Below, one piece after another: positions 7,411-15,181 of a DNA stretch of 64,000 nucleotides. The number at the start of each line of letters is the position of its first letter. Position 1 is the first letter of the stretch. This DNA comes from CAWDDG01 sp963801065 (GTDB taxonomy: Bacteria; Actinomycetota; Actinomycetes; Jiangellales; Jiangellaceae). A model generated the notes under the pieces. It was not told the DNA's origin, made no database searches, and saw only the letters and a list, made by a program, of their open reading frames with translations. The position numbers were made by a program, and so were the translations under genes. The DNA is taken from the NCBI GenBank assembly GCA_963801065.1, contig CAWDDG010000002.1, positions 124,001-188,000 of the forward strand. The letters run 5' to 3'.

Positions 7411-8138
7411 ACACGCTCCACCAGGGGGAGTGAGCGTAGTCCACGCTCGAGGTGCCATTGCAGGAAGGCGGCGACGATACCGCTCGCTTCCCGGCGGGTG
7501 CGTTGGTCGCTCGCGTCGGCGACCGTCCAGTCGCCGGTGAGGAGGGCTGCGAGCAGATCGACGGTCGTCGAGGCCGGTGCCACGGTGCCCGACGGGCGGC
7601 AATCCGCGCACACCATGCCGCCGGTCGGCACCGAGAAGAAGCGGTGCGGGCCGGGAGCCGCGCAGCGGGCGCAGTCGGCGAAGCTGGGAGCGAACCCTGC
7701 CACGGACAATCCGCGTAGGAGATACGCGTCGAGCACGAGCCCGGGGTCGTGCGTGCCTTCGGCGATCGAGCGCAGCGCGCCCACCAGCAGGAGGTAGTGC
7801 TGCAACGCGGGCTCGCGCTCCTCGGCAGCCAGCCGTTCCGCGGTCTCGAGGATCGCCGTGCCGGCGGTGTACCGCGCGTAGTCGCTGGTGATGCTCATGC
7901 CGTAGGGCGCGATGGTCTCTGCCTGGGTCACGATGTCGAGCGAGCGGCCGGTGGCGAGCTGCAGGTCGACGTGCATGAACGGCTCCAGCCGCGCGCCGAA
8001 CCGGCTGGTCGTGCGCCGCACGCCCTTCGCGACGGCGCGCACCCGGCCGTTGCTCCGGGTCAGGAGCGTGACTATCCGGTCGGCCTCGCCGAGCTTCTGG
8101 GTGCGCAGCACGACACCCTCGTCCCGGTAGAGGCTCAC
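7407..8138 (-). CDS. recO: DNA repair protein RecO
   Basis: 243 residues: N-terminal OB fold ('SLYRDEGVVLRTQKLGEADRIVTLLT') and a C-terminal helical domain with a four-Cys zinc site ('CARCAAP' and 'MVCADC'). RecO loads RecA on SSB-coated gaps in the RecFOR pathway. GTG 8138 is chosen because homologues begin at this strand; AGGAG lies 13 nt upstream, which is rather far. The 30 extra upstream codons look non-coding. Confidence 0.94.
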   Translation of the reverse strand: MSLYRDEGVVLRTQKLGEADRIVTLLTRSNGRVRAVAKGVRRTTSRFGARLEPFMHVDLQLATGRSLDIVTQAETIAPYGMSITSDYARYTAGTAILETAERLAAEEREPALQHYLLLVGALRSIAEGTHDPGLVLDAYLLRGLSVAGFAPSFADCARCAAPGPHRFFSVPTGGMVCADCRPSGTVAPASTTVDLLAALLTGDWTVADASDQRTRREASGIVAAFLQWHLERGLRSLPLVERV

Positions 8139-8231
8139 CGTGTCATTCTCGCTCCTGCGATGAACGCGTGGCACTCGGCCGCGCCGCTCGCCAGCAGGCA
8201 GAGCTTCGTCCAGACCCGACCGGAACACTCA

Positions 8232-8699
8232 TCAGGCGAGCTCGGTCAGGTCGTCGTCAGGACCGGGACCACGCAGAAGGACGACGAACGGCGTCCGCGT
8301 AGCCGCCCAGTGCGCGCACGTGTCCTCGAACACGCTTCTCGCAGCATTCCAGGCGTCCGGCTCGGTGCGGGCGAGCATGCCCCAGCCGTCGTACAGGAGC
8401 ACGAACCCCTTCTCCGACGTCGCCCACGACAGGTCGGCAAGACAGTCCGCGGCCGCGTCCAAGTTGCGTCCGAACCGGGCCGGGAACACGCAGGCGGTCG
8501 CGAGCGCATCGAGGAACTGAGCCCTCGTCGTGACGGCGCGTCCGTCGAGGAGGAACGGTCGCCAACGGGCGTGCTCCGCGGAGTGGGCAATCTCGGCGGC
8601 AGGCGTGTGTGAGCGCCACACGTAGACGCCGGGCCGACGTCGGCCAGCGAGAATCCCTGCGAGTCCGCTCACGCCAATCGCACACTCACGCCGAGCCAT
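8232..8699 (-). CDS. Barstar-like (barnase inhibitor) protein
   Basis: 155 residues. The region 'RAQFLDALATACVFPARFGRNLDAAADCLADLSW' (residues ~60-93) matches the barstar fold, in which this helix and loop block a ribonuclease active site, and 'GFVLLYDGW' supplies the following strand. No barnase-like nuclease is adjacent, so it is an orphan immunity-type gene or a fold-sharing regulator. It lies upstream of recO on the same strand with ~90 bp between. The start is uncertain; the first ~35 residues are weakly conserved in appearance. Confidence 0.75.
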   Translation of the reverse strand: MARRECAIGVSGLAGILAGRRRPGVYVWRSHTPAAEIAHSAEHARWRPFLLDGRAVTTRAQFLDALATACVFPARFGRNLDAAADCLADLSWATSEKGFVLLYDGWGMLARTEPDAWNAARSVFEDTCAHWAATRTPFVVLLRGPGPDDDLTELA

Positions 8700-8803
8700 C
8701 CTTCCGTTTGCACCACGTCATTGTGCCGCTGGATCCGTGCCGGAGCGACCACCAACCGACGCGTGACCTTGACTGGGCAATGCTGCCGGCGTCCACTGGG
8801 GGC

Positions 8804-9067
8804 ATGGCGAGACGGCGGCGTCGAGGACATCGGGTCCCATGGGGACCCGGCCGACCGTGGCCCGACCGCGAGGACCTGCCGAGCGAACTGCTCGACGAGC
8901 CCGACGATTTCGACCGGCCGGACGACGATCCGGGCTGGCACCCGCCACGGGCCGGCGGAGCTGGCGTACGCGAGCCCCGACGGCCGAAACCGACGCTTCC
9001 CGGCGTGGCAGCCGCCGCCGACGATCCCGAGCCGGACGCCTTCCTCGACTTCTCAACGGCCCGCTGA
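8804..9067 (+). CDS. Small acidic hypothetical protein
   Basis: An 87-residue reading frame. It starts with an Arg cluster (MARRRRRGHR), then becomes acidic and Pro-rich ('ELLDEPDDFDRPDDDPGW'), and ends 'DPEPDAFLDFSTAR'. No domain is recognised. It lies alone on the plus strand between two minus-strand genes, with a G-rich stretch before ATG 8804 as a possible ribosome site. Strong G/C third positions support coding but could reflect base composition alone. Confidence 0.45.
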   Translation: MARRRRRGHRVPWGPGRPWPDREDLPSELLDEPDDFDRPDDDPGWHPPRAGGAGVREPRRPKPTLPGVAAAADDPEPDAFLDFSTAR

Positions 9068-9101
9068 CGGGTGGGTCCGGGGTTGGGCGAGTAGGCCGCG
9101 G

Positions 9102-9866
9102 CTAGCCGAGCGGGACGACCAGGTCCTCCTCGGCGATCAGCACCCGGCCCCCGAATGCCGCCTGGGCCTCGGACCGCGACACGGCGCGATCGAGTCCGGG
9201 CCAGAAATGAGTCAGCATCAGCCGCTCGGCGCCGGCCCGGCTCGCCCACTCCCCCGCTTGGCCGGCCGTGAGGTGGAAGCGCGGTGTCGGCGGATCACGG
9301 AGGACGCCGACGCCTTCGGCCTGGCCGGTTGCCTCGACGACGAAGAGGTCCGCTTCGGAGCCCAGCCCGGCCAGGGCGGCGTCGGGTCCGGTGTCGCCGG
9401 TGTACGCCACCGTGAGGCCGGAGGCCGTCAGGCGGACGCCGGCGTTCGGCACGTAGTGCGGGAGCAGCTTGCTCTCGAGCCGGAACGGGCCAACGTCATA
9501 CTGTCCTGGCAGCGGGCGGACGTCGAAGACGTCGGTGAGGGCGCCGTCCGGTTCGAGCGGACCGAGCCGGGTCATGACCCCTGGCGTGCAGTAGAGCGGC
9601 ACCCGCGGCCGCCGATCCGCCGCGAAGTATCGCACCCGGTAGAGGCCGTGCAGGTCTACACAGTGGTCGGGGTGCTCGTGAGTGACAACGACCGCGTCGA
9701 CGTCGCCATCCGGGCAGTGTGCGAGGAGCCGCGGCAGCGTCGCGTAACCGAGGTCGAGGACCAGCCGGAAACCGTCGTGCTCCAGCAGGAATCCGCTCGC
9801 AGCGCGGCCCGCCTCCGGCCAGGCGCCGCAGCTGCCGAGAACGGTCAGGCGGCTCGCGTCAGCCAC
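9102..9866 (-). CDS. MBL-fold metal-dependent hydrolase
   Basis: 254 residues. The zinc-binding motif HEHPDH (residues ~63-68), a later 'YTGDTGPD' and 'LTHFWPG' near the end are the metallo-beta-lactamase-fold signatures of the RNase Z/cyclic-phosphodiesterase-like branch. The substrate cannot be assigned. The GTG start at 9866 overlaps the leuA 3' end by 8 nt, so it is probably co-transcribed with leuA. Confidence 0.9.
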   Translation of the reverse strand: MADASRLTVLGSCGAWPEAGRAASGFLLEHDGFRLVLDLGYATLPRLLAHCPDGDVDAVVVTHEHPDHCVDLHGLYRVRYFAADRRPRVPLYCTPGVMTRLGPLEPDGALTDVFDVRPLPGQYDVGPFRLESKLLPHYVPNAGVRLTASGLTVAYTGDTGPDAALAGLGSEADLFVVEATGQAEGVGVLRDPPTPRFHLTAGQAGEWASRAGAERLMLTHFWPGLDRAVSRSEAQAAFGGRVLIAEEDLVVPLG

Positions 9867-11604
9867 CCGCCGACCGGTTCACGGCGCTGACCACGGCCCG
9901 TAGCGACGCGGTCAGGATGTTCGGGTCGATGCCCACACCCCAGTACACCTCGCCGCCGATCGCGCACTCGACATACGCGGCGGCGGTCGCGTCGGTGCCC
10001 GACGACAGCGCGTGCTCGGCGTAGTCGAGGACACGCACGTCGTACCCCACGCTGGCCAATGCACTCACGAACGCGTCGATCGGCCCGTTGCCGACGCCGG
10101 TCAGGACGCGGTGCTCACCGTCGACGTAGACACCGACCTCGAGTGCGTCACGCTCGCCGGCCGCCGCCGACGTGTGGACCGAGTTCAGCGCCAGCGGCGA
10201 GCTTCGGTCGAGGTACTCGGCGCGGAACAGCTCACCCATCCGGTTCGGCTCGATCTCGCCGCCTTCGCCGTCGGTCACGGCCTGGATCACGCCCGAGAAC
10301 TCGATCTGCAGGCGACGTGGCAGGTCGAGCTGGTGCTCCGCCTTCATCACGTACGCGACGCCGCCCTTGCCCGACTGCGAGTTGACCCGAATCACGGCCT
10401 CGTAGCTCCGCCCGATGTCCTTCGGGTCGATCGGCAGGTACGGGACCTCCCACCGCACGTCCTCGATCGCCGTACCTGCCTCCTTCGCTTCCCGCTCGAG
10501 GGCGTCGAAGCCCTTCTTGATCGCGTCCTGGTGGCTGCCGGAGAACGCCGTGAACACCAGGTCCCCGCCGTAGGGGTGCCGCTCACCGACCGGCAGTTGG
10601 TTGCAGTACTCGACCGCACGGCGGATCTCGTCGATGCCGGAGAAGTCGATGTGCGGGTCGATGCCCTGGCTGAACAGGTTCATGCCCAGCGTGACGAGGC
10701 ACACGTTGCCGGTGCGCTCGCCGTTGCCGAACAGGCAGCCCTCGACCCGGTCCGCCCCCGCAAGCAGTCCGAGTTCAGCGGCCGCCACGGCCGTACCGCG
10801 GTCGTTGTGCGGATGCAGCGACAGGACGAGCGACCGACGGCGAGACAGGTTGCGGTGCATCCATTCGATCGAGTCGGCGTAGACGTTCGGCGTCGCCATC
10901 TCGACAGTCGCCGGCAGGTTGACGATCATCCTGCGGTCCGGTGACGGGTCGAGCACATCGACGACCTTGTCGCAGATCTCCGCGGCGTACTCCAGCTCGG
11001 TGCCGGTGTAGGACTCCGGCGAGTACTCCCAGTAGATCTCGGTGTCGGGAGTGGTGGCGTGGGCGTACTTCTGCGCGAGCCGAGCCGCCGTGGTGGCGAT
11101 GTCGGTGATGCCGTCCCGGTCGAGGCCGAAGACGACGCGACGCTGCAGGATCGAGGTCGAGTTGTAGAGATGGACGATCGCGCGGCGGGCTCCGCGCAGG
11201 CACTCGAATGTGCGCTCGATCAGGTGGTCGCGACACTGGACCAGCACCTGGATGACGACGTCGTCGGGGATCTGGTCGCCCTCGATGAGCTGACGGACGA
11301 AGTCGAAGTCGGTCTGGCTCGCTGACGGGAAGCCGACCTCGATCTCCTTGTAGCCCATGCTCACCAGCAGGTCGAACATGCGCTTCTTGCGCTCCGGGCT
11401 CATCGGGTCGATCAGCGCCTGGTTGCCGTCGCGCAGGTCGACGGCGCACCACTGTGGGGCGGACTCGATCCGGCGAGAGGGCCAGGCACGGTCGGGCAAC
11501 TCGACCGCGAACTGCTCGTGGAAGGGGCGGTATCGGCGCAGTGGCATCCCGGACGGCCTCTGCACCGGCGGCCATGGACGTACTGCGGTCACGATCTCGG
11601 ACAT
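9859..11604 (-). CDS. leuA: 2-isopropylmalate synthase
   Basis: 581 residues, the long actinobacterial type. It catalyses acetyl-CoA plus 2-oxoisovalerate to 2-isopropylmalate, the first committed step of leucine synthesis. Visible: 'CAVDLRDGNQALIDPM' (TIM-barrel catalytic start), 'LSLHPHNDRGT' (metal-binding HxH), 'GCLFGNGERTGN', and a C-terminal regulatory LeuA dimer domain ('ALNSVHTSAAAG...'), where leucine feedback normally acts. GAGGAG precedes the ATG by 9 nt. The upstream leader holds a leucine-codon peptide, suggesting attenuation. Confidence 0.96.
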   Translation of the reverse strand: MSEIVTAVRPWPPVQRPSGMPLRRYRPFHEQFAVELPDRAWPSRRIESAPQWCAVDLRDGNQALIDPMSPERKKRMFDLLVSMGYKEIEVGFPSASQTDFDFVRQLIEGDQIPDDVVIQVLVQCRDHLIERTFECLRGARRAIVHLYNSTSILQRRVVFGLDRDGITDIATTAARLAQKYAHATTPDTEIYWEYSPESYTGTELEYAAEICDKVVDVLDPSPDRRMIVNLPATVEMATPNVYADSIEWMHRNLSRRRSLVLSLHPHNDRGTAVAAAELGLLAGADRVEGCLFGNGERTGNVCLVTLGMNLFSQGIDPHIDFSGIDEIRRAVEYCNQLPVGERHPYGGDLVFTAFSGSHQDAIKKGFDALEREAKEAGTAIEDVRWEVPYLPIDPKDIGRSYEAVIRVNSQSGKGGVAYVMKAEHQLDLPRRLQIEFSGVIQAVTDGEGGEIEPNRMGELFRAEYLDRSSPLALNSVHTSAAAGERDALEVGVYVDGEHRVLTGVGNGPIDAFVSALASVGYDVRVLDYAEHALSSGTDATAAAYVECAIGGEVYWGVGIDPNILTASLRAVVSAVNRSAGG

Positions 11605-11672
11605 CGTTGGTGGCTCCTCGGCACTCGCCTGGCGCGACCGGCAGCGCGCATCCCCGCGGCGAGGGAGCCGGT

Positions 11673-11720
11673 CTAGCTGGCCCCGCCGCGGCGGGTAAGA
11701 AGGAGGCCGAAGCGCCGCAC
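11673..11720 (-). CDS. Candidate leucine leader peptide for leuA
   Basis: A 15-codon frame, MRRFGLLLTRRGGAS, 68 nt upstream of leuA on the same strand. It has three consecutive Leu codons (CTC CTT CTT); CTT is scarce elsewhere in this GC-rich DNA. The segment just after the Leu codons contains the perfect 14-base palindrome CCCGCCGCGGCGGG (11682-11695). A TAGGCT hexamer sits 8 nt before the GTG, so the transcript may be leaderless. This is the layout of leucine attenuators known upstream of actinobacterial leuA. Function is inferred from arrangement. Confidence 0.6.
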   Translation of the reverse strand: MRRFGLLLTRRGGAS

Positions 11721-11813
11721 GAGTCGAGAGCCTAGGCGATCACGCGCCGCGCCGCCTGCCGGCTCTCACCATGCGAGATGATCAACTGGTGGATCGCAGC
11801 CTCGCGACCGGCT

Positions 11814-12746
11814 TCAGAAGCCCAACCTGCGCAGTTGCTTCGGATCGCGCTGCCAGTCCTTGGCGACCTTGACATGCAGATCCAGGAACACCTGGGTACC
11901 GAGCAGCCGCTCGATCTGCCCGCGGGCCCGGGTCCCGACGTTGCGCAGCCGAGAGCCGCCGCGACCGATCACGATGGCCTTCTGGCTCTCGCGTTCGACA
12001 TAGACGTTCACATGGATGTCCAGCAGAGGCCGGTCGGCGGGCCGATCCTCGCGTGGAAGCATCTCGTCGACGACGACGGCGATCGAGTGCGGGAGCTCGT
12101 TCTGGACGCCCTCGAGCGCCGCCTCCCGGACCAGCTCGGCGATCAGCGTCTCCTCGGGCTCGTCGGTCAGGTCGCCGGCCGGATAGAGCGGCGGGCCCTC
12201 GGGCATCTGCGCGAGCAACAGGTCCGCCAGCACGTCGAGCTGCGCACCGGTGGTCGCGGATACCGGCACGACCTCGGCCCAGTCGATGCCGAGCTCCGTG
12301 CCCAACATGCTCGCCTCGGTGAGCTGGACGGCCATTTGATCCGGTGACGCGAGGTCGGACTTCGTCACCACGGCGATCTTCGGGGTACGACGGACCTTGG
12401 CGATCTCGGTCGCGATGAACCGGTCACCGGGACCGACCTTCTGGTCGGCAGGGAGGCAGAAGCCGATCACGTCGACCTCGGCCCATGTCGTTCGGACGAC
12501 GTCGTTGAGTCGCTCACCCAGGAGGGTACGCGGACGGTGCAGGCCGGGCGTGTCGACGAGCACGAGCTGGCCGTCGTCGCGGTGGACGATCCCGCGGATC
12601 GCGTGACGGGTCGTCTGAGGCTTACTCGAGGTGATCGCGACCTTCTCACCGACGAGTGCGTTGGTCAGTGTGGACTTTCCCGAGTTGGGCCGGCCGACGA
12701 AGCACGCGAACCCGGATCGGTAGGGACGGTCGGTTGGCGTCGTCAC
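11814..12746 (-). CDS. era: GTPase Era
   Basis: 310 residues. GTPase motifs: G1 GRPNSGKST, G3 'VDTPGLH', G4 'TKSD'. The C-terminal KH RNA-binding domain contains 'AIVIGRGGSRLRNVGTRAR'. Era binds the 3' end of 16S rRNA and assists 30S maturation. GTG 12746 gives the usual ~300-residue length; the 22 extra upstream codons are Arg/Pro-rich. In related genomes era follows the cytidine deaminase and CNNM genes directly; here ~2 kb of accessory genes separate them. Confidence 0.95.
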   Translation of the reverse strand: MTTPTDRPYRSGFACFVGRPNSGKSTLTNALVGEKVAITSSKPQTTRHAIRGIVHRDDGQLVLVDTPGLHRPRTLLGERLNDVVRTTWAEVDVIGFCLPADQKVGPGDRFIATEIAKVRRTPKIAVVTKSDLASPDQMAVQLTEASMLGTELGIDWAEVVPVSATTGAQLDVLADLLLAQMPEGPPLYPAGDLTDEPEETLIAELVREAALEGVQNELPHSIAVVVDEMLPREDRPADRPLLDIHVNVYVERESQKAIVIGRGGSRLRNVGTRARGQIERLLGTQVFLDLHVKVAKDWQRDPKQLRRLGF

Positions 12747-13161
12747 GGTGACGAGTGTCCCATCCTGCCACCGTGGCACTCGCCGTGGTGGATGGCGCGA
12801 CGCTGGCGGCACTTGTCGAGGGTGCCGACGCGACCGCCGCCCGGCACGCGGCCCAGGCCGCTCTCCGCACCGTCATGGAGCCATGAGCGGAGCGACTGCT
12901 GACCCGCGTACAACGTGTCGGCCACTCGACCTGTTACAGGGCGGTTCATCTGCCACGCCGGGCCCACCAGTCCAGACACTCCGTGAGACAGACCACCGTG
13001 CGTGGACCCGGTCAGGACCCTCGGTGGTCTCGGGCGCTGCTGATGAGCTCGCTCCCTCCCGGGCCTGCTCTCGCTCGAGGTACAGCGCAGCATCGCTGGA
13101 TGGCTCCTCCGGAGATGCTTGGGTACGGCGTGCAGGCACCCGTTGACGAGAGGAGCAGGGT
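12747..13161. other. Intergenic region with a possible 37-codon ORF
   Basis: No convincing gene. A plus-strand frame at 12773-12886 (GTG start, ending 'ALRTVMEP') would encode a 37-residue Ala-rich amphipathic helix. It starts only 26 bp from the divergent era start and has no clear ribosome site. Near the right end, AGGAGCAGGG (13151-13160) is the ribosome site of the DinB gene. Confidence 0.3.
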
Positions 13162-13761
13162 GTGTCCGATCTGAAAGAGGAGCTGCATCGCAAGCTGCAG
13201 GCCGGCAGGGCCGGGCTGCTGTCCAAGCTTGAGGGCTTGAGCGAATACGACCTGCGCCGACCCATGACACCGACCGGCACCAACCTGCTCGGCCTCGTCA
13301 AGCACCTGGCCGGCGTGGAGTACGGGTACCTCGGCGCTTCGTTCAAGCGGCCGTCGCCGGAGACCCTGTCGTGGATCGAGGACGGCTCGATCTGGGAGAG
13401 CGCCGACATGTGGGCGACGCCCGGTGAGTCCAGTGAATACCTGATCGGACTCTACGAGCGCGCCTGCGCGCACGGCGACCAGACCATCGCGGATCTCGAC
13501 CTGCAGGCCCCCGGCTGGGTGGCCCACTGGTCGGAGGGCAGGCGCGACACGACCTTGGGTGTCCTGCTCATTCGGATGGTCGCCGAGACTGCTCAGCACG
13601 CCGGCCATGCAGATATCGTCCGCGAGCTCATCGACGGGCGCGCGGGTCCTGATCATGACGCGATCGGCGACCAGGCCTGGTGGCGGGAGTACGTCGCCGC
13701 GATCCAGGCCGCGGCGGACTCATTCGCGACAGGCGCTCACGCCGGCAAGTCAACCAGCTAG
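13162..13761 (+). CDS. DinB-family (DUF664-type) protein
   Basis: 199 residues, four-helix DinB/YfiT-like bundle. Metal-binding His pattern: 'LGLVKHLAGVEYGYLG' (His ~48) and 'MVAETAQHAGHADIVREL' (two His near 150). Actinobacterial members include mycothiol-dependent maleylpyruvate isomerase-like and bacillithiol/mycothiol transferase relatives. The substrate is unknown. GTG 13162 has a strong AGGAGCAGG just upstream. Confidence 0.88.
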   Translation: MSDLKEELHRKLQAGRAGLLSKLEGLSEYDLRRPMTPTGTNLLGLVKHLAGVEYGYLGASFKRPSPETLSWIEDGSIWESADMWATPGESSEYLIGLYERACAHGDQTIADLDLQAPGWVAHWSEGRRDTTLGVLLIRMVAETAQHAGHADIVRELIDGRAGPDHDAIGDQAWWREYVAAIQAAADSFATGAHAGKSTS

Positions 13762-13796
13762 CCGCGGACGCGCATCACCACTGGACCCGAAAGCCC

Positions 13797-14423
13797 TCAC
13801 TCGACCTCGGCGGTCCCGTACTCGGGGCGCCCGGCGTTCCGGTAGACCTGGATCGTCACACCCTTCGGCGTGGTCCGCGACTCGACCAGCTCGAGCGCCG
13901 TGTCCAGGCCCTTGGCCGCGAACAGCCGCGTGCCGTCGCCCACGATGACGGGGAAGACGACCAGGTTGAGCTCGTCGACCAGGTCGTTGTCCAGCAGCCA
14001 GCGCACCAGCGTGCCGCTGCCGTGCACTTGCAGGTCCCGCCCCGGCTGCGCCTTCAGCTCGCGCACCGCCGCGGCGACCTCGCCGGAGAGCACGGTCGTG
14101 TTCGCCCACTGCGGGTCCTTGAGCGTCGTGGACGCCACGTACTTGGGCAGCGTGTTGAGCCCGACCGCGACCGGGTTGTCGCCCGGATCGGCCATCTTCC
14201 CCCACGAGCCAGCGAAGATCTCGTACGTCCGCCGGCCGAGAAGGAACGCATCGACCCGCCGGAACGTCTCGTCCATGAACTGCCCGGTCTCGTCGTCGAA
14301 GTGCGGCACCAGCCAGCCGCCGCGCTCGAACCCGCCGGTGCGGTCCTCTTCCGGCCCGCCTGGCCCCTGCATCACTCCGTCGACCGATACGAACGTGGTC
14401 ACTGTCAGCTTCATGGTCGCCAT
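13797..14423 (-). CDS. Dihydrofolate reductase-like (RibD C-terminal) protein
   Basis: 208 residues with the RibD-C/DHFR-like fold: 'FVSVDGVMQGPGG' at the N-terminus, 'DAFLLGRRTYEIFAGSW', 'LQVHGSGTLVRWLLDNDLVDELNL' and 'FPVIVGDGTRLFA'. Many actinomycete paralogues are annotated as dihydrofolate reductase family proteins but lack proof of folate reduction. NADPH-dependent reduction of a small molecule is the likely chemistry. Convergent with DinB, only 35 bp apart. Confidence 0.9.
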   Translation of the reverse strand: MATMKLTVTTFVSVDGVMQGPGGPEEDRTGGFERGGWLVPHFDDETGQFMDETFRRVDAFLLGRRTYEIFAGSWGKMADPGDNPVAVGLNTLPKYVASTTLKDPQWANTTVLSGEVAAAVRELKAQPGRDLQVHGSGTLVRWLLDNDLVDELNLVVFPVIVGDGTRLFAAKGLDTALELVESRTTPKGVTIQVYRNAGRPEYGTAEVE

Positions 14424-14560
14424 CCTTCCGTGCGTACGGTGTCTGTGGGTCAGACCGGCCGGGCGCGCGGAACTGATCGGTCACAGGTCGCGGATGCGTG
14501 TCAGGTACTGATCGTAGGCTGACGGCTGTCGCTGGTGCGCTGGCCTTGGCACAGACTCAT

Positions 14561-14782
14561 CTATCCGGCCGAGCGCTGATCGTCCTGCTTGAGGGTATGT
14601 GCGACCAGCGCATTTGCGTGTCCATGGCCGAGCCCGTACTCGGTCTTGAGCCACGCCACGAGTTCCATATGTTTAGTCAGGCTCGAAGATCGAATCAAGG
14701 CTTGCCACTCAGTGATTGGCCGGCCGTACTTGGCCTCGATTGAAGGAAAGTACGAAGCGGGGCCCTTTACGCCTTCAGCCAT
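14561..14782 (-). CDS. DUF4287 domain protein
   Basis: 73 residues covering essentially one DUF4287 domain: 'SYFPSIEAKYGRPITEWQALI', 'LTKHMELVAWLKTEYGLGHGHANALVAH'. Function unknown; often found alone or fused to DUF5655. ATG 14782 is preferred over ATG 14788 because GGGAG then has a 6-nt spacing. Part of the accessory insert between era and the cytidine deaminase homologue. Confidence 0.88.
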   Translation of the reverse strand: MAEGVKGPASYFPSIEAKYGRPITEWQALIRSSSLTKHMELVAWLKTEYGLGHGHANALVAHTLKQDDQRSAG

Positions 14783-14818
14783 GCCCATCTCCCGATTGCG
14801 TCGTAGGCAGCGTGACCG

Positions 14819-15181
14819 TCAGCCGATCATGGTCCTGAACACGGTACCGCTCGGGTCGGCCATGATCACCGGCGTGCCCTCGCCGCCGACGTCGCGAACT
14901 GCCGCCAGGCCGGCCGGATCCTGCTCGCCCGACGCGAGCCCACCGGGACTCGACGCCGTCACGACCGCTCCAGCTTCGAGACCAGCAGCGCCGCTGGACA
15001 CCGCCATCGCCACGGCAACCTCGAGCGCCGACAGCCGAAGCGACGGGAGCGTCACCGTGGCCGCCGAGTAGGTGCGTCCGTCCGAGTCGCGGACCGCTGC
15101 CCCCTCGGCGGCGCCCGTGCGGGCCCGTGCGGCGCGTGCCAGCGTGATGATCTTTGCGTCTTCCGGATCCAGCTCGGTCAC
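14819..15181 (-). CDS. Cytidine deaminase homologue lacking catalytic residues
   Basis: 120 residues with the overall CDA layout ('LDPEDAKIITLARAARARTGAAEGAAVRD', 'GRTYSAATVTLPSL', 'LSALEVAVAMAVSSG'). The zinc ligands are gone: the Cys-Ala-Glu of active enzymes appears as 'SALEV', and there is no Pro-Cys-x-x-Cys pair; the protein contains no Cys at all. Active deamination is therefore unlikely; a structural or regulatory role is inferred. The GTG start overlaps the CNNM gene stop (GTGA), so it belongs to the phoH-ybeY-CNNM operon. Confidence 0.8.
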   Translation of the reverse strand: MTELDPEDAKIITLARAARARTGAAEGAAVRDSDGRTYSAATVTLPSLRLSALEVAVAMAVSSGAAGLEAGAVVTASSPGGLASGEQDPAGLAAVRDVGGEGTPVIMADPSGTVFRTMIG

